Part shown: positions 1 through 8,635 of the stretch, one piece after another
Layout of the letters: each line of letters begins with the position of its first letter
Position numbering within the stretch: position 1 is the first letter of the stretch
From: Pseudomonadota bacterium
GTDB lineage: Bacteria > Pseudomonadota > Alphaproteobacteria > Sphingomonadales > Sphingomonadaceae
Direction of reading: 5' to 3'
Length of the DNA: 64,000 nucleotides
NCBI GenBank assembly: GCA_023423655.1
Contig: JAFAFE010000001.1
Span: 248,001 to 312,000 of the forward strand
Translations under genes and position numbers: made by a program
Notes under the pieces: model-generated
Databases searched by the model: none
Seen by the model: the letters and a program-made list of their open reading frames with translations, nothing else
Told to the model about the DNA's origin: nothing

Positions 1-204
1 CCCGTCGCGGTCTGGAAGACCAAGGTCGAGCATCACCGCATCGGGCTTGTCAATGTCGAGCGCGGCAAGCGCACTGCGCGCGTCCGGCGATTCGATGACC
101 GCATAGCCCGCGCGCTCCAGCGTCACGCGCAGCAAACGCCGGATTGCCGCTTCATCATCGACAATCAGCACAGGGGCGGAAAGGCCATGGGCGCCCGCGC
201 TCAT
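1..204 (-). CDS. kdpE: KdpE response regulator, N-terminal part (runs off the window)
   Basis: The first 68 residues of a response regulator are present and the rest lies beyond the left edge. It is a receiver domain, with the acidic pair in LIVDDE near residue 16 and the likely phospho-acceptor Asp60 in VMLDLGLPD. The ATG at 204-202 overlaps the kdpD stop by four bases (ATGA), so the two should be translated together. In known Kdp systems this protein is phosphorylated by KdpD at low potassium or high osmolarity and activates the kdp operon. The DNA-binding domain is not visible, so the KdpE identity rests on position after kdpD and on the receiver sequence. Confidence 0.93.
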   Translation of the reverse strand, partial: MSAGAHGLSAPVLIVDDEAAIRRLLRVTLERAGYAVIESPDARSALAALDIDKPDAVMLDLGLPDRDG

Positions 205-2870
205 AGGCTGCTCCCGCGCACAAGGAGCGCATCGGGGAAATGCAATGTGAGGCTGGCCCCTTGGCCATCATCGCGGTTGGCGGCGGATACGTGCATCCCC
301 ATCGCTTCGGCGAAACCCTTGACGATTGCAAGGCCAAGCCCGGTGCCGCCGGTGCGGTCCGACCCTTCGATGCGCTGGAAAGTTTCAAACAGGCGGGTGG
401 CCGCAGCGGGCGGGATGCCCGGCCCTTCATCCAGCACCGACAGGCGGATTTCATCGGGATAGCGTTTGGCGTCAATGCTGACAGGCTTGCCCTCCCCGCC
501 ATATTTGGCCGCATTTTCGAGGAGGTTGATAAGGCAATGGTGGAACAGTTGCGGGTCCACCCGCACCAGCGGCAATTCGGCGGGGACATTCAGGCGGATT
601 TCGTGGCTGGCCAGTTCATGTTTCAGATCATGGACGGCGGTGGCGACCGCATCGGTCAGGTCCACCGGCTCGATGGCGAGCCGCACCGCGCCCGCTTCGA
701 TCCGCGTCATGTCGAGCAGATTGCCGAGAAAGCGTTGCAGCCGCTGCGCTTCATTATCGAGGGTCGCCAGCACTTGCGCGTCGCCGGGCGTCTGTTTGAG
801 CACCGCGATGCTCGCCTGTATCGAGGTCATCGGCGTGCGCAAATCATGACCGAGCGAGGAAAACAGCGTGTCGCGTAACTTGTCGCGTTCGCGCAGCCGC
901 GCCACTTCGCGCAAATTGTCGCTGAACCGTTCGCGCTGCAACGACAAAGCGGCCTGATCGACCAGACTGAGCAGCAAGGGAAGCTGGTCGGGGCGGATGC
1001 CCGCTTCGCGTTCGGTGCGCGATACGCCGAACACGCCGAGCCGGTCCTCCCCCACACGCACCGGATAGAAAAGCCAGTCGGACGAGGTCAATGTTTCGGA
1101 CCCCCGCCCCGCAGGCTGGCCATGCGTATCGGCCCAATCCGCCGCTGCCTTGGCGAGCGGGTCGAGCGCCACTTCAGGCGGGACAGCGGCACGGATTTTC
1201 AGCTCGTCATCGAACCGGCGCAGGAAGATGGTATCGACATCGAGCAGGCGCGCGACTTCGCCGCACAGCATTTGCGCGGCTTCAACCGCGCTCGCGCTGC
1301 CGACCAACTGGCGCGCAAAGCCTGCCAGAATCGCATTTTGTTTCGCGCTCGCACTTGCCAGCGCCGCATGTTCGCGGGTGCGTGAGGCCAAGCGGCTGGT
1401 GAAGAAAGCCACGCCGATCAGCACAAGGAAAGTCACCAGATTGGCCGGATCGGCAATGGTGAAGGTCGCAATCGGCGGCAGGAAGAAGAAATTATAAGCG
1501 AGCGCCGACACGACCCCCGCCAGCACACCCTGCTTCAACCCGAAGCGCGTCGCCGCAAGCATGACGGGGAGCAGATAGAGCAAGGCAACATCGGTAATAT
1601 TGCCCATCCGCACAATCGAACGCCCTATAAAGGTGATCGCGGCGATCATCAGAAAGGTCAGGATATAATCGCGCGGGGTGCCCCAGCCTTCGGTAAAAGG
1701 ATGGGTCGAGCGCGCCGCTTTGGGCGGACCTTGGCCTTCGGTCTGGAGCGGCAGCACATGGACCGCGACGCCCGGCGTTTCGCGCACCAGCCGGTCAACC
1801 ACCGACCCGTGCTGCAATTCGAACCAGCGCGAGCGCGCCGATTTGCCGACCACCAACTGCGTCGCGCGCGCGTCGGCGAGATAGGTTTTAAGCCCTTCGA
1901 TAACCGACGTGGCGGGCATCGACACGACCGTCGCGCCAAGCTGGCTCGCCAAATTCATCGTATCGGCAATATGTTTCTTTTGCGCATGGCCCAGATGCGC
2001 AATTCTAGGCGTTTCTATATGAACTGCGCTCCACGGCGCGTGCTGGCCATCGGCAAGCCGTTTGGCCGCGCGCACCAGTTCGGGCGCACCGGGCAGTTCG
2101 CTCACCGCCACCACAATGCGCTCGCTCCCCGCCCAGGTTCCGGCAAGCGCATGGGCGCGCACATGGTCGAGCATTTGCGCGTCAACAGTTTGCGCCGCGC
2201 GGCGGAGCGCCAGCTCGCGTAGCGCCGACAGGTTGGATTTGGAAAAGAAATGCCCCAAGGCGCGCGACGCTTCTTCGGGCACATAGACTTTGCCGTCGCG
2301 CAAGCGTTCGATCAGCTCGTCGGGCGGCAGGTCGACCACTTCGACATCGGCCTCGTCCAAAATGCGGTCCGGCACCGTTTCGCGCACGCGCACGCGGGTG
2401 AAAGAGGCGACCACATCATTGAGGCTTTCGAGATGCTGGATATTGACCGTCGAATAGACGTTGATGCCCGCCGCGAGCAATTCTTCGACATCCTGATAGC
2501 GTTTGGGGTGGCGGCTGCCCGGCGCATTGGTGTGCGCCAGTTCATCGACCAGCACCAGTTGCGGACGGCGCGCCAATATCGCGTCCACATCCATTTCGGT
2601 GAGCAGGCGCCCCTGATAGTCAATCTCGCGCCGCGGGATAATATCAAGCCCGCGCACCATCGCTTCGGTTTCCGCCCGTCCGTGGGTTTCGACCACGCCG
2701 ATGACAACATCGACACCCGCTTTGCGCTTGCTGCCTGCATCGGCAAGCATTTCATAAGTCTTGCCGACACCCGGAGACGCCCCAAGGAAAAGCTTGAGGC
2801 GTCCACGTTCCTCGCGCGCGGCTTCGCGCAGGAGGGCTTCGGGGGAAGGGCGGTTTTCGTCCGGTGTCAC
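201..2870 (-). CDS. kdpD: KdpD osmosensitive potassium-channel sensor histidine kinase
   Basis: The protein has 889 residues, close to the roughly 894 of E. coli KdpD. The cytoplasmic KdpD domain carries a Walker A motif, GASPGVGKT, at 30-38. A universal-stress-like domain follows, then about four close-set membrane segments near 400-500, a GAF-like region, and the kinase core with phospho-acceptor His675 in SLGHDLRTP. The G boxes DEGPGIP and TGGTGLGL lie near the end. The start is GTG at 2870, overlapping the kdpC stop as GTGA. It senses potassium limitation or turgor and phosphorylates KdpE. No anomaly is visible. Confidence 0.97.
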   Translation of the reverse strand: MTPDENRPSPEALLREAAREERGRLKLFLGASPGVGKTYEMLADAGSKRKAGVDVVIGVVETHGRAETEAMVRGLDIIPRREIDYQGRLLTEMDVDAILARRPQLVLVDELAHTNAPGSRHPKRYQDVEELLAAGINVYSTVNIQHLESLNDVVASFTRVRVRETVPDRILDEADVEVVDLPPDELIERLRDGKVYVPEEASRALGHFFSKSNLSALRELALRRAAQTVDAQMLDHVRAHALAGTWAGSERIVVAVSELPGAPELVRAAKRLADGQHAPWSAVHIETPRIAHLGHAQKKHIADTMNLASQLGATVVSMPATSVIEGLKTYLADARATQLVVGKSARSRWFELQHGSVVDRLVRETPGVAVHVLPLQTEGQGPPKAARSTHPFTEGWGTPRDYILTFLMIAAITFIGRSIVRMGNITDVALLYLLPVMLAATRFGLKQGVLAGVVSALAYNFFFLPPIATFTIADPANLVTFLVLIGVAFFTSRLASRTREHAALASASAKQNAILAGFARQLVGSASAVEAAQMLCGEVARLLDVDTIFLRRFDDELKIRAAVPPEVALDPLAKAAADWADTHGQPAGRGSETLTSSDWLFYPVRVGEDRLGVFGVSRTEREAGIRPDQLPLLLSLVDQAALSLQRERFSDNLREVARLRERDKLRDTLFSSLGHDLRTPMTSIQASIAVLKQTPGDAQVLATLDNEAQRLQRFLGNLLDMTRIEAGAVRLAIEPVDLTDAVATAVHDLKHELASHEIRLNVPAELPLVRVDPQLFHHCLINLLENAAKYGGEGKPVSIDAKRYPDEIRLSVLDEGPGIPPAAATRLFETFQRIEGSDRTGGTGLGLAIVKGFAEAMGMHVSAANRDDGQGASLTLHFPDALLVRGSSL

Positions 2871-3448
2871 AAGCTCCCCTGTGCCACTTGTGCGTCCAAC
2901 TGTCGATTGAGCAACAGCACATTAACGCGCGGCTCGCCCAATATGCCGAGCAGGGGATAGCGGGTGACGCGGTCGACCAACGCTTGCACCTGCACCGGTT
3001 CCAGCCCGCGCGCGCTTGCAACGCGCGCCACCTGAAGCTTGGCAAAGGCCGGGGAAATATCGGGGTCCAGCCCCGATCCCGACGCGGTAATCGCATCGAC
3101 CGGAATGGCTTGCCCGGCATAAGCCGCCGCATCGCCCTTGGCGCGGTCGATCAAGTCTTTGCTGGTCGGGCCGAAATTGGACCCGGACGAGGCCGACGCA
3201 TCATAGCCATTATCCCCTGCCGCCGACGGACGGCCATGAAAATAGCGTGCGTCGGTGAAAGTCTGACCGATAAGCGCCGATCCGCGCACCGTATCGCCAT
3301 CGCGGATGAGGCTGCCATTCGCCTGATCGGGCATCGCGGTTTGCGCAATGCCGGTAATCGCCAGCGGATAGGCCAAGCCGAGCAGCAGAGTGAAGGCTAT
3401 CAGCAACACCAGCGCCGCGCGGAGCGAGGATTTGAGATCATGTATCAT
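2867..3448 (-). CDS. kdpC: KdpC subunit of the potassium-transporting ATPase
   Basis: The start at 3448 (MIHDLKSSLRAAL) was chosen because it puts the single N-terminal membrane helix right at the N-terminus, gives the usual length of about 193 residues, and follows a GGAGTTTCACG ribosome site. A longer frame to 3592 only overlaps kdpB. Family features are the helix LVLLIAFTLLLGLAYPL, then SLIGQ, the conserved YFHGRPSA and the GSGLDPDISP motif. KdpC sits in the inner membrane beside KdpA and helps nucleotide binding by KdpB. It lies 28 bases after kdpB and overlaps kdpD by four. Confidence 0.95.
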   Translation of the reverse strand: MIHDLKSSLRAALVLLIAFTLLLGLAYPLAITGIAQTAMPDQANGSLIRDGDTVRGSALIGQTFTDARYFHGRPSAAGDNGYDASASSGSNFGPTSKDLIDRAKGDAAAYAGQAIPVDAITASGSGLDPDISPAFAKLQVARVASARGLEPVQVQALVDRVTRYPLLGILGEPRVNVLLLNRQLDAQVAQGSL

Positions 3449-3476
3449 CGTGAAACTCCTGAAAATAAGGGCAGGC

Positions 3477-5519
3477 TCACACCAGCCCGGTGCCGCTGAC
3501 GACAAGGTCGATAAGCTTGATGCCGATAAAGGGTGCGATGAGGCCGCCCAGCCCATAGACAGACAGATTGCGGCGCAAGAGGTCGCCTGCACTTGCAGGG
3601 CGATAACGCACGCCTTTCAATGCCAGCGGCACGAGCAGCGGGATAATCAGCGCATTAAAGATAATTGCCGACAATATCGCGCTTTCGGGGCTGGACAGGC
3701 GCATGATGTTGAGCGCGCCAAGCGAGGGATATAGCGCCACAAAAATCGCCGGGATGATCGCAAAATATTTGGCGACATCATTGGCAATCGAAAATGTGGT
3801 CAATGCCCCGCGGGTCATCAAAAGCTGTTTGCCAAGGCCGACAACTTCGATGAGCTTGGTCGGATCGCTGTCGAGATCGACCATATTGCCCGCCTCACGC
3901 GCGGCCTGTGTGCCGGTGTTCATCGCAATGCCGACATCGGATTGCGCGAGCGCGGGCGCGTCATTGGTGCCATCGCCGCACATCGCGACAAGGCGGCCAC
4001 CGGTCTGTTCCTTGCGGATTAGCGCCAGCTTGTCTTCGGGCGTGGCTTCGGCAAGGAAATCATCGACGCCCGCTTCGGCTGCAATCGACGCAGCTGTCAG
4101 CGGATTGTCGCCGGTAATCATCACCGTGCGGATGCCCATGCGGCGCAATTCGCCAAAGCGTTCGCGCATCCCTGCCTTCAATATATCCTTCAGATGGATA
4201 ACGCCGAGCAGGCTGCCATTGCGCGCCACCGCCAGTGGGGTGCCGCCTGCGCGCGCAATTTCATCACTGATGCGGCGGATTTCGGCGGCGCCTTCGCTGC
4301 CTTCCAGCGCAGGATGCGCCTTGAGGATCGAATCGACCGCCCCCTTGTGCAATTCCATATCGCCATGTTTGAGGCCCGACAGGCGGGTCTGCGCAGTGAA
4401 CGGAATGGCTTCCGCCCCGTCCGGCATCAGGGTTGTCGTCACGCCATATTTTTCGCGCGCGAGCGCGACAATCGAGCGGCCTTCGGGCGTTTCGTCGGCA
4501 AGGCTCGCCAGATTGGCGGCTTCGGCAAGGCTCGCCTCGCTAATCCCGCTCATCGGGCGGAATTCGGTCGCGTGGCGGTCGCCGACGGTGACGGTGCCGG
4601 TCTTGTCGAGCAGCAGCACATCGACATCGCCCGCCGCTTCGACCGCGCGCCCCGATTTAGCCAGCACATTGAAGCGCACCATGCGGTCCATCCCCGCAAT
4701 CCCGACCGCCGACAAAAGCGCGGCAATTGTCGTCGGAATGAGCGTGATGAGGAGCGCCGCCAAAAGCGGCACCGGCACAATCCCCTGCGCATAAGCGGCA
4801 AAGGCCGGAATCGTCGACACCGCAATCAGGAAGATGATAGTGAGGCCGACCAGCAAGATGGTGAGCGCGATTTCATTGGGCGTTTTCTGCCGTTCGGCCC
4901 CTTCGACAAGCGCAATCATGCGGTCGATAAAGCCTTGGCCGGGTTCCGCCGTAATCCGCACCTTGATCTGGTCGGAAATGACGCGCGTGCCCGCCGTCAC
5001 CGCCGAGCGGTCGCCGCCCGCTTCGCGGATGACGGGTGCGGATTCGCCTGTAATCGCGGCTTCATTGACCGAGGCAACCCCTTCGATCACCTCGCCGTCC
5101 GCCGGGATGAGATCACCGGTTTCGACCAGCACCACCTCGCCGGCGGCAAGCTGGGTTGCGGGGACTTTTTCGCATACATCCCCCACCCCGACGAGCCGCT
5201 TGGCCCAAAGCTGGGCCTTGGTGTCGCGCAGGCTGGCCGCTTGCGCTTTCCCCCGCCCTTCGGCGAGCGATTCGGCGAAATTGCCGAACAAAACGGTGAG
5301 CCACAGCCAAGCGACCAGTTGCAACTGGAAGCCGATGCTGCCCGCGCCCAGCCCCAAAATAAGGAGCAGGGTAAGCAGGATGGCAACCACTTCGGTGGTC
5401 AGCATCACCGGATTGCGCGCAAGCGTGCGCGGGTCGAGTTTCTTCACCGCACCCCAGATAGCGGGGCGGATCAGATCCCATGTGAACAGCGACGAACGCG
5501 CAGTTTGTGTTTGAGACAT
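3477..5519 (-). CDS. kdpB: KdpB P-type ATPase subunit
   Basis: The 680-residue P-type ATPase hydrolyses ATP to drive potassium import through KdpA. The phosphorylated aspartate is Asp305 in DKTGTVT. The dephosphorylation loop TGES is at 157-160, and its serine matches the inhibitory phosphoserine site known from E. coli KdpB. The hinge motif GDGTNDAPAL lies further on, with membrane helices before and after. The start at 5519 (MSQTQTARSS) was preferred over an in-frame upstream ATG at 5651 that would run into kdpA. It lies between kdpA and kdpC in the usual kdpFABC order. Confidence 0.97.
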   Translation of the reverse strand: MSQTQTARSSLFTWDLIRPAIWGAVKKLDPRTLARNPVMLTTEVVAILLTLLLILGLGAGSIGFQLQLVAWLWLTVLFGNFAESLAEGRGKAQAASLRDTKAQLWAKRLVGVGDVCEKVPATQLAAGEVVLVETGDLIPADGEVIEGVASVNEAAITGESAPVIREAGGDRSAVTAGTRVISDQIKVRITAEPGQGFIDRMIALVEGAERQKTPNEIALTILLVGLTIIFLIAVSTIPAFAAYAQGIVPVPLLAALLITLIPTTIAALLSAVGIAGMDRMVRFNVLAKSGRAVEAAGDVDVLLLDKTGTVTVGDRHATEFRPMSGISEASLAEAANLASLADETPEGRSIVALAREKYGVTTTLMPDGAEAIPFTAQTRLSGLKHGDMELHKGAVDSILKAHPALEGSEGAAEIRRISDEIARAGGTPLAVARNGSLLGVIHLKDILKAGMRERFGELRRMGIRTVMITGDNPLTAASIAAEAGVDDFLAEATPEDKLALIRKEQTGGRLVAMCGDGTNDAPALAQSDVGIAMNTGTQAAREAGNMVDLDSDPTKLIEVVGLGKQLLMTRGALTTFSIANDVAKYFAIIPAIFVALYPSLGALNIMRLSSPESAILSAIIFNALIIPLLVPLALKGVRYRPASAGDLLRRNLSVYGLGGLIAPFIGIKLIDLVVSGTGLV

Positions 5520-5533
5520 GACTAAAGCCTTTT

Positions 5534-7237
5534 TCAGAATAGCTGGCCGGAGATCATCGCGAAATGATCTGCACCGGGGCCGAGGACGAGGCTGGGCAGG
5601 AAGGTCAGCCCGCCGACAATGAGGATGATGCCGACCAACAGGCCACCCCACAGCAATCCCGTCGTCGGGAAGCTACCGGGGCCTTCGGGCGTGATGCGCT
5701 TGGCCGCAAGCGAGCCTGCTATCGCCAACATCGGAATGATGATGAAGAAGCGCCCCGCATACATGGCCAGCCCCAACAAGCCGTTATAGAAAGGCGTGTT
5801 GGCGGTAAGCCCGGCAAAGGCCGATCCGTTATTGCCGGTCGCGCTGGTAAAGGCATAAAGGATTTCGCTAAATCCGTGCGGGCCTTTGTTGAGCGGTCCG
5901 GCCAAACCGGCATCGGTAACGCTCGCCAGCGCCGACAAGCCCAAAATCGACAGCGGCAAAACCGCAATCGCAAGGATCGACAATTTCACCTCGCGCGCTT
6001 CGATTTTCTTGCCGACATATTCGGGGCTGCGCCCGACCATCAATCCGGCCACAAAAATGGCAAGGATCGCGAACAGCAGGAAGCCGTAAAGCCCCGCGCC
6101 GACGCCGCCGATAATCACTTCGCCAAGCTGCATATTGAACAGCGGGACCATGCCGCCAATGGCGGTGAAGCTGTCATGCATCGCATTGACCGCGCCGCAG
6201 CTTGCCGATGTGGTAACGCTGGCGAATAGCGCGGTTGCGGCAATGCCGAAACGCACTTCCTTGCCTTCCATATTGCCGCCAATCGCGCCCAGTGCGTGAA
6301 GGTTGGGATTGCCCGCCGCTTCCGCCCAATAGGCAACGCTGGTCAGCAGGGTGAACAGCGCAAGCATGGCGGCCAATATGATCCAGCCCTGCCGGGTATT
6401 GCCCACCGCTTTGCCGAACGTATAGGTCAGCCCCGCGCCGCCCGCGAAAATCGCCAGCATCGACAACAGGTTGGTAAAGGCATTGGGATTTTCAAACGGG
6501 TGCGAGCTGTTGACATTGAAAAAGCCCCCGCCATTGGTGCCGAGCAGCTTGATCGCTTCCTGACTGGCGACCGGCCCCAAAGCAATGCTTTGGCGCGCGC
6601 CCTCCATCGTCACCGTATCGACCGATCCGGCCAAGGTTTGCGGCATCCCGTTGGCAACAAAAACCAGCGCAATCGCTGCCGACAAGGGCAGCAGGAAATA
6701 GAGCGTCACGCGCGTTACATCGGTCCAGAAATTCCCGATGGCCGACGCTTCACGCCGCGCAAAGCCCCGGATGAGCGCAAAAGCGAGCGCAATGCCGGTC
6801 GCAGCCGACAGGAAATTCTGCACGGTCAGGCCCAGCATCTGCACCGCATGGCTGAGCGTGGTTTCGCCGCCATAGCTTTGCCAGTTGGTGTTGGTCACAA
6901 AGCTGACCGCCGTGTTGAACGCAAGGCTGGGTTCGACCCCTTCAAAGCCTTGCGGATTGAACGGCAATCCGGCCTGCACACGCTGCAACACATAGAGCAA
7001 CAACAAGCCGCCCAGATTGAATAACAGCATCGCGACTGCATAGCCGCGCCAGCCTTGTTCGCGCTCCGGATCGACGCCGCCCAGCGCATAAAACCCCTTT
7101 TCGACGGGGCCGAAAATCATATGCAATGGCGTGCGGCGACCTTCATATAAGGCAAATAGCCACAGCCCTATCGGCTTTGCCATTGCGACGGTAAGGGCGA
7201 TAAAGCCCGCTATCAGTAACCAGCCTGAAAGGGTCAT
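5534..7237 (-). CDS. kdpA: KdpA potassium-binding channel subunit
   Basis: The 567-residue membrane protein of the SKT family binds and translocates potassium in the Kdp complex; E. coli KdpA has 557. It starts MTLSGWLLIAGFIALT and shows the four pseudo-repeats with selectivity-filter-like segments, including TNTNWQSYGGE, GTNGGGFFNVNSSHPF, TTSASCGAVNAMHDSF and TSATGNNGSAFAGL. These are strongly conserved in the family. The start at 7237 follows a GGGGGCACATC stretch and lies 13 bases after kdpF. No defect is seen. Confidence 0.97.
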   Translation of the reverse strand: MTLSGWLLIAGFIALTVAMAKPIGLWLFALYEGRRTPLHMIFGPVEKGFYALGGVDPEREQGWRGYAVAMLLFNLGGLLLLYVLQRVQAGLPFNPQGFEGVEPSLAFNTAVSFVTNTNWQSYGGETTLSHAVQMLGLTVQNFLSAATGIALAFALIRGFARREASAIGNFWTDVTRVTLYFLLPLSAAIALVFVANGMPQTLAGSVDTVTMEGARQSIALGPVASQEAIKLLGTNGGGFFNVNSSHPFENPNAFTNLLSMLAIFAGGAGLTYTFGKAVGNTRQGWIILAAMLALFTLLTSVAYWAEAAGNPNLHALGAIGGNMEGKEVRFGIAATALFASVTTSASCGAVNAMHDSFTAIGGMVPLFNMQLGEVIIGGVGAGLYGFLLFAILAIFVAGLMVGRSPEYVGKKIEAREVKLSILAIAVLPLSILGLSALASVTDAGLAGPLNKGPHGFSEILYAFTSATGNNGSAFAGLTANTPFYNGLLGLAMYAGRFFIIIPMLAIAGSLAAKRITPEGPGSFPTTGLLWGGLLVGIILIVGGLTFLPSLVLGPGADHFAMISGQLF

Positions 7238-7250
7238 GATGTGCCCCCCT

Positions 7251-7340
7251 TTAAAAACGTTCAGGCCGCATCAAGGCGACCAGTAAATAGACGAGAAGGC
7301 CCGCCGCAGTGAGCGCGGCGAGCACAAGATCAACAGACAT
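7251..7340 (-). CDS. kdpF: KdpF single-helix subunit of the Kdp ATPase
   Basis: This 29-residue peptide is almost entirely one hydrophobic helix (LVLAALTAAGLLVYLLVALM) followed by the short basic/acidic tail RPERF. That is the classic KdpF pattern, including the LLVYLLVALLRPE-like ending. KdpF stabilises the KdpABC complex in the inner membrane. It ends 13 bases before kdpA. Its ATG shares one base with the stop of the preceding microprotein (TGATG), so the two are translationally coupled. Confidence 0.9.
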   Translation of the reverse strand: MSVDLVLAALTAAGLLVYLLVALMRPERF

Positions 7341-7423
7341 CAGGCACGCTCCCCGAAGTCGATATAAAGGAAGGACACGACACCCAGCACGATGATCGCA
7401 GCTATCCAGAAAAGGTCGCTCAT
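7340..7423 (-). CDS. 27-residue single-helix microprotein upstream of kdpF
   Basis: The small frame reads MSDLFWIAAIIVLGVVSFLY then IDFGERA. It is one predicted membrane helix with a short charged tail. It is preceded by GGAAATCCC, a plausible ribosome site, and ends in TGATG shared with kdpF. Placement between the porin gene and kdpF, one-base coupling and helix character argue that it is translated. It resembles KdpF in size and shape but is not the same peptide. I do not know a named family for it. A role as an accessory subunit of the Kdp complex is inference only. Confidence 0.6.
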   Translation of the reverse strand: MSDLFWIAAIIVLGVVSFLYIDFGERA

Positions 7424-7449
7424 GGGATTTCCTTTCACTTGCTAAAGGG

Positions 7450-8232
7450 TCAGAAAGAAGCGGTGAGCGTCGCGACAAACGCGCTCCCGAACACGGATTT
7501 GCGGGTTCCTGCTGCCGCAGCATCAGCGGCCTTGAGGTCGGTATCGACCCATGCAATGCCGGCGGTGAGGTTCTTCCACGCCACATCGGCACCCAGCGAC
7601 CAGTCGGTATAAGCGCCGGTCGGGGACAAGGGCGTATCGCCCTTGGAATGGCCGATATGCGCTTTCAACGTCACCGGCGTCCCGGCAAGCGCCGCGGCAA
7701 GTTCGCCATGCACATAGATATTGCTGTTCGACCCGGTCGCCTTTTGCGACGGCGCAAAATTCACCCCGACATTGGCGTTGACCGGCCCGAATTGCCGCGA
7801 CACCTGTGCATAGGGTTCGAAAAATTCATAATGTCCGCCCTTGGAGCCGGGATAGGCATAATAAAGAAGCCCCGCATCAAGGCTGGTATCGGGCGCAACA
7901 TCGCCCTTCCATCCGGCATAAAGGTCAAGCTCCATATTGGTGCCGCCAACCTCGCCAAAACCGTCGGTGCTGGAACTCCACAGCCCGGCATAAACGCCGC
8001 TGTCATGGGCAATCCCGATCGCACCTTGCACGGCGGGGTTTTTGTCCGACAGCGAAATGCCGCGAAACTTATATTCGGAGACAAAAGCCACCGATCCCGA
8101 AACGGTCAGCGGCTCTTTGGCCTCCGCCCCGGCAGAATTTTCGACGGCAGCATCCTGCGCATAAACGGGCGCGGCAAAAACCGCAGAAAAGGCCAGTGCC
8201 GCACAGGGCAGGCCCAACTTAAAAAGGCGCAT
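7450..8232 (-). CDS. TorF-family putative outer-membrane porin (Gcw_chp / TIGR02001 type)
   Basis: The 260-residue protein has a clear signal peptide (MRLFKLGLPCAALAFSAVFA, cleavage probably after PVYA). The mature chain is rich in beta-strand pattern and ends in the aromatic outer-membrane signature ASF. Segments such as VSEYKFRGISLSDKNPAVQG, GTNMELDLYAGWKG and SLGADVAWKNL match the family I know as TorF or Gcw_chp (proteins of unknown function, about 230-260 residues). The start at 8232 follows AAGGAT. Only 26 bases separate its stop from the first kdp microprotein, on the same strand, so it should be the first gene of the kdp transcript. That suggests passage of potassium or another cation across the outer membrane, which is inference. 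Confidence 0.85.
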   Translation of the reverse strand: MRLFKLGLPCAALAFSAVFAAPVYAQDAAVENSAGAEAKEPLTVSGSVAFVSEYKFRGISLSDKNPAVQGAIGIAHDSGVYAGLWSSSTDGFGEVGGTNMELDLYAGWKGDVAPDTSLDAGLLYYAYPGSKGGHYEFFEPYAQVSRQFGPVNANVGVNFAPSQKATGSNSNIYVHGELAAALAGTPVTLKAHIGHSKGDTPLSPTGAYTDWSLGADVAWKNLTAGIAWVDTDLKAADAAAAGTRKSVFGSAFVATLTASF

Positions 8233-8337
8233 ATTTCTTTATCCTTGCGTCAAACCAGCGAAGGATCAGCAATCTTTCGCGAAGCCCGAAGCTAGGCGCA
8301 CCGCCCGTTAAGCTTCCATGCGAAGGTCAGGGGCCGG

Positions 8338-8355
8338 GCATAAAGAAAGTATAAA
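8338..8355 (-). promoter_or_regulatory. KdpE-operator-like site upstream of the porin-kdp operon
   Basis: Read on the minus strand, the site is TTTATACTTTCTTTATGC followed by CCGGCCC. From memory, the E. coli KdpE site is TTTATACTTTTTTTACACC followed by a C/G-rich run, so the match is close. It lies about 106 bases upstream of the porin start, in a 170-base gene-free stretch between porin and the tRNA terminator. I could not assign -35 and -10 boxes with confidence. Confidence 0.6.
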
Positions 8356-8402
8356 GATGGGGGCGGGGGTAGCGAGAATGGCCGCGCAGAGCACGCAGAC
8401 AC

Positions 8403-8429
8403 AAAAAGCCCCCCGGAAAACGGAGGGCT
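8403..8429 (-). terminator. Rho-independent terminator after tRNA-Glu
   Basis: On the minus strand the arms AGCCCTCCG and CGGGGGGCT pair around a TTTTC loop with one internal mismatch, followed by TTTTT. It sits 38 bases past the tRNA 3' end and in the right orientation to end its transcript before the kdp regulatory region. Confidence 0.75.
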
Positions 8430-8466
8430 GACTATCTATATCCATGTCAGGAAAAAACCACCAAGG

Positions 8467-8541
8467 TGGTGACCCCTACGGGAATCGAACCCGTGTTTCA
8501 GCCGTGAAAGGGCCGCGTCCTAACCGCTAGACGAAGGGGCC
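8467..8541 (-). tRNA. tRNA-Glu (anticodon TTC)
   Basis: On the minus strand the acceptor arm GGCCCCT pairs with AGGGGTC (one G-U). The D arm lies in TCTAGCGGTTAGGA. The anticodon stem-loop CGGCCCTTTCACGGCTG places TTC in the loop. The T arm is CGGGTTCGATTCCCG. Discriminator A and an encoded CCA follow at 8470-8467. Length (75 including CCA) and sequence fit bacterial tRNA-Glu. Confidence 0.97.
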
Positions 8542-8635
8542 GCCGAAGCGTGAGACGCGGCCTTTAATCGGGCTTTGCCGGATGGTCAACCTGATTCGTG
8601 GGATTTTCTTTGCTTTTGTCGTTAGGGGTGCCCCG

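Noticed and set aside
2867..3592. Longer kdpC starting at 3592
   Set aside because: The extra 48 residues overlap kdpB and lack membrane character expected at a KdpC N-terminus; 3448 gives a typical KdpC.
4194..5525. Long plus-strand open frame of 443 codons opposite kdpB
   Set aside because: Antisense shadow of a GC-rich gene; the sequence is rich in Arg, Ala and Gln, with no domain, while kdpB on the other strand is fully convincing.
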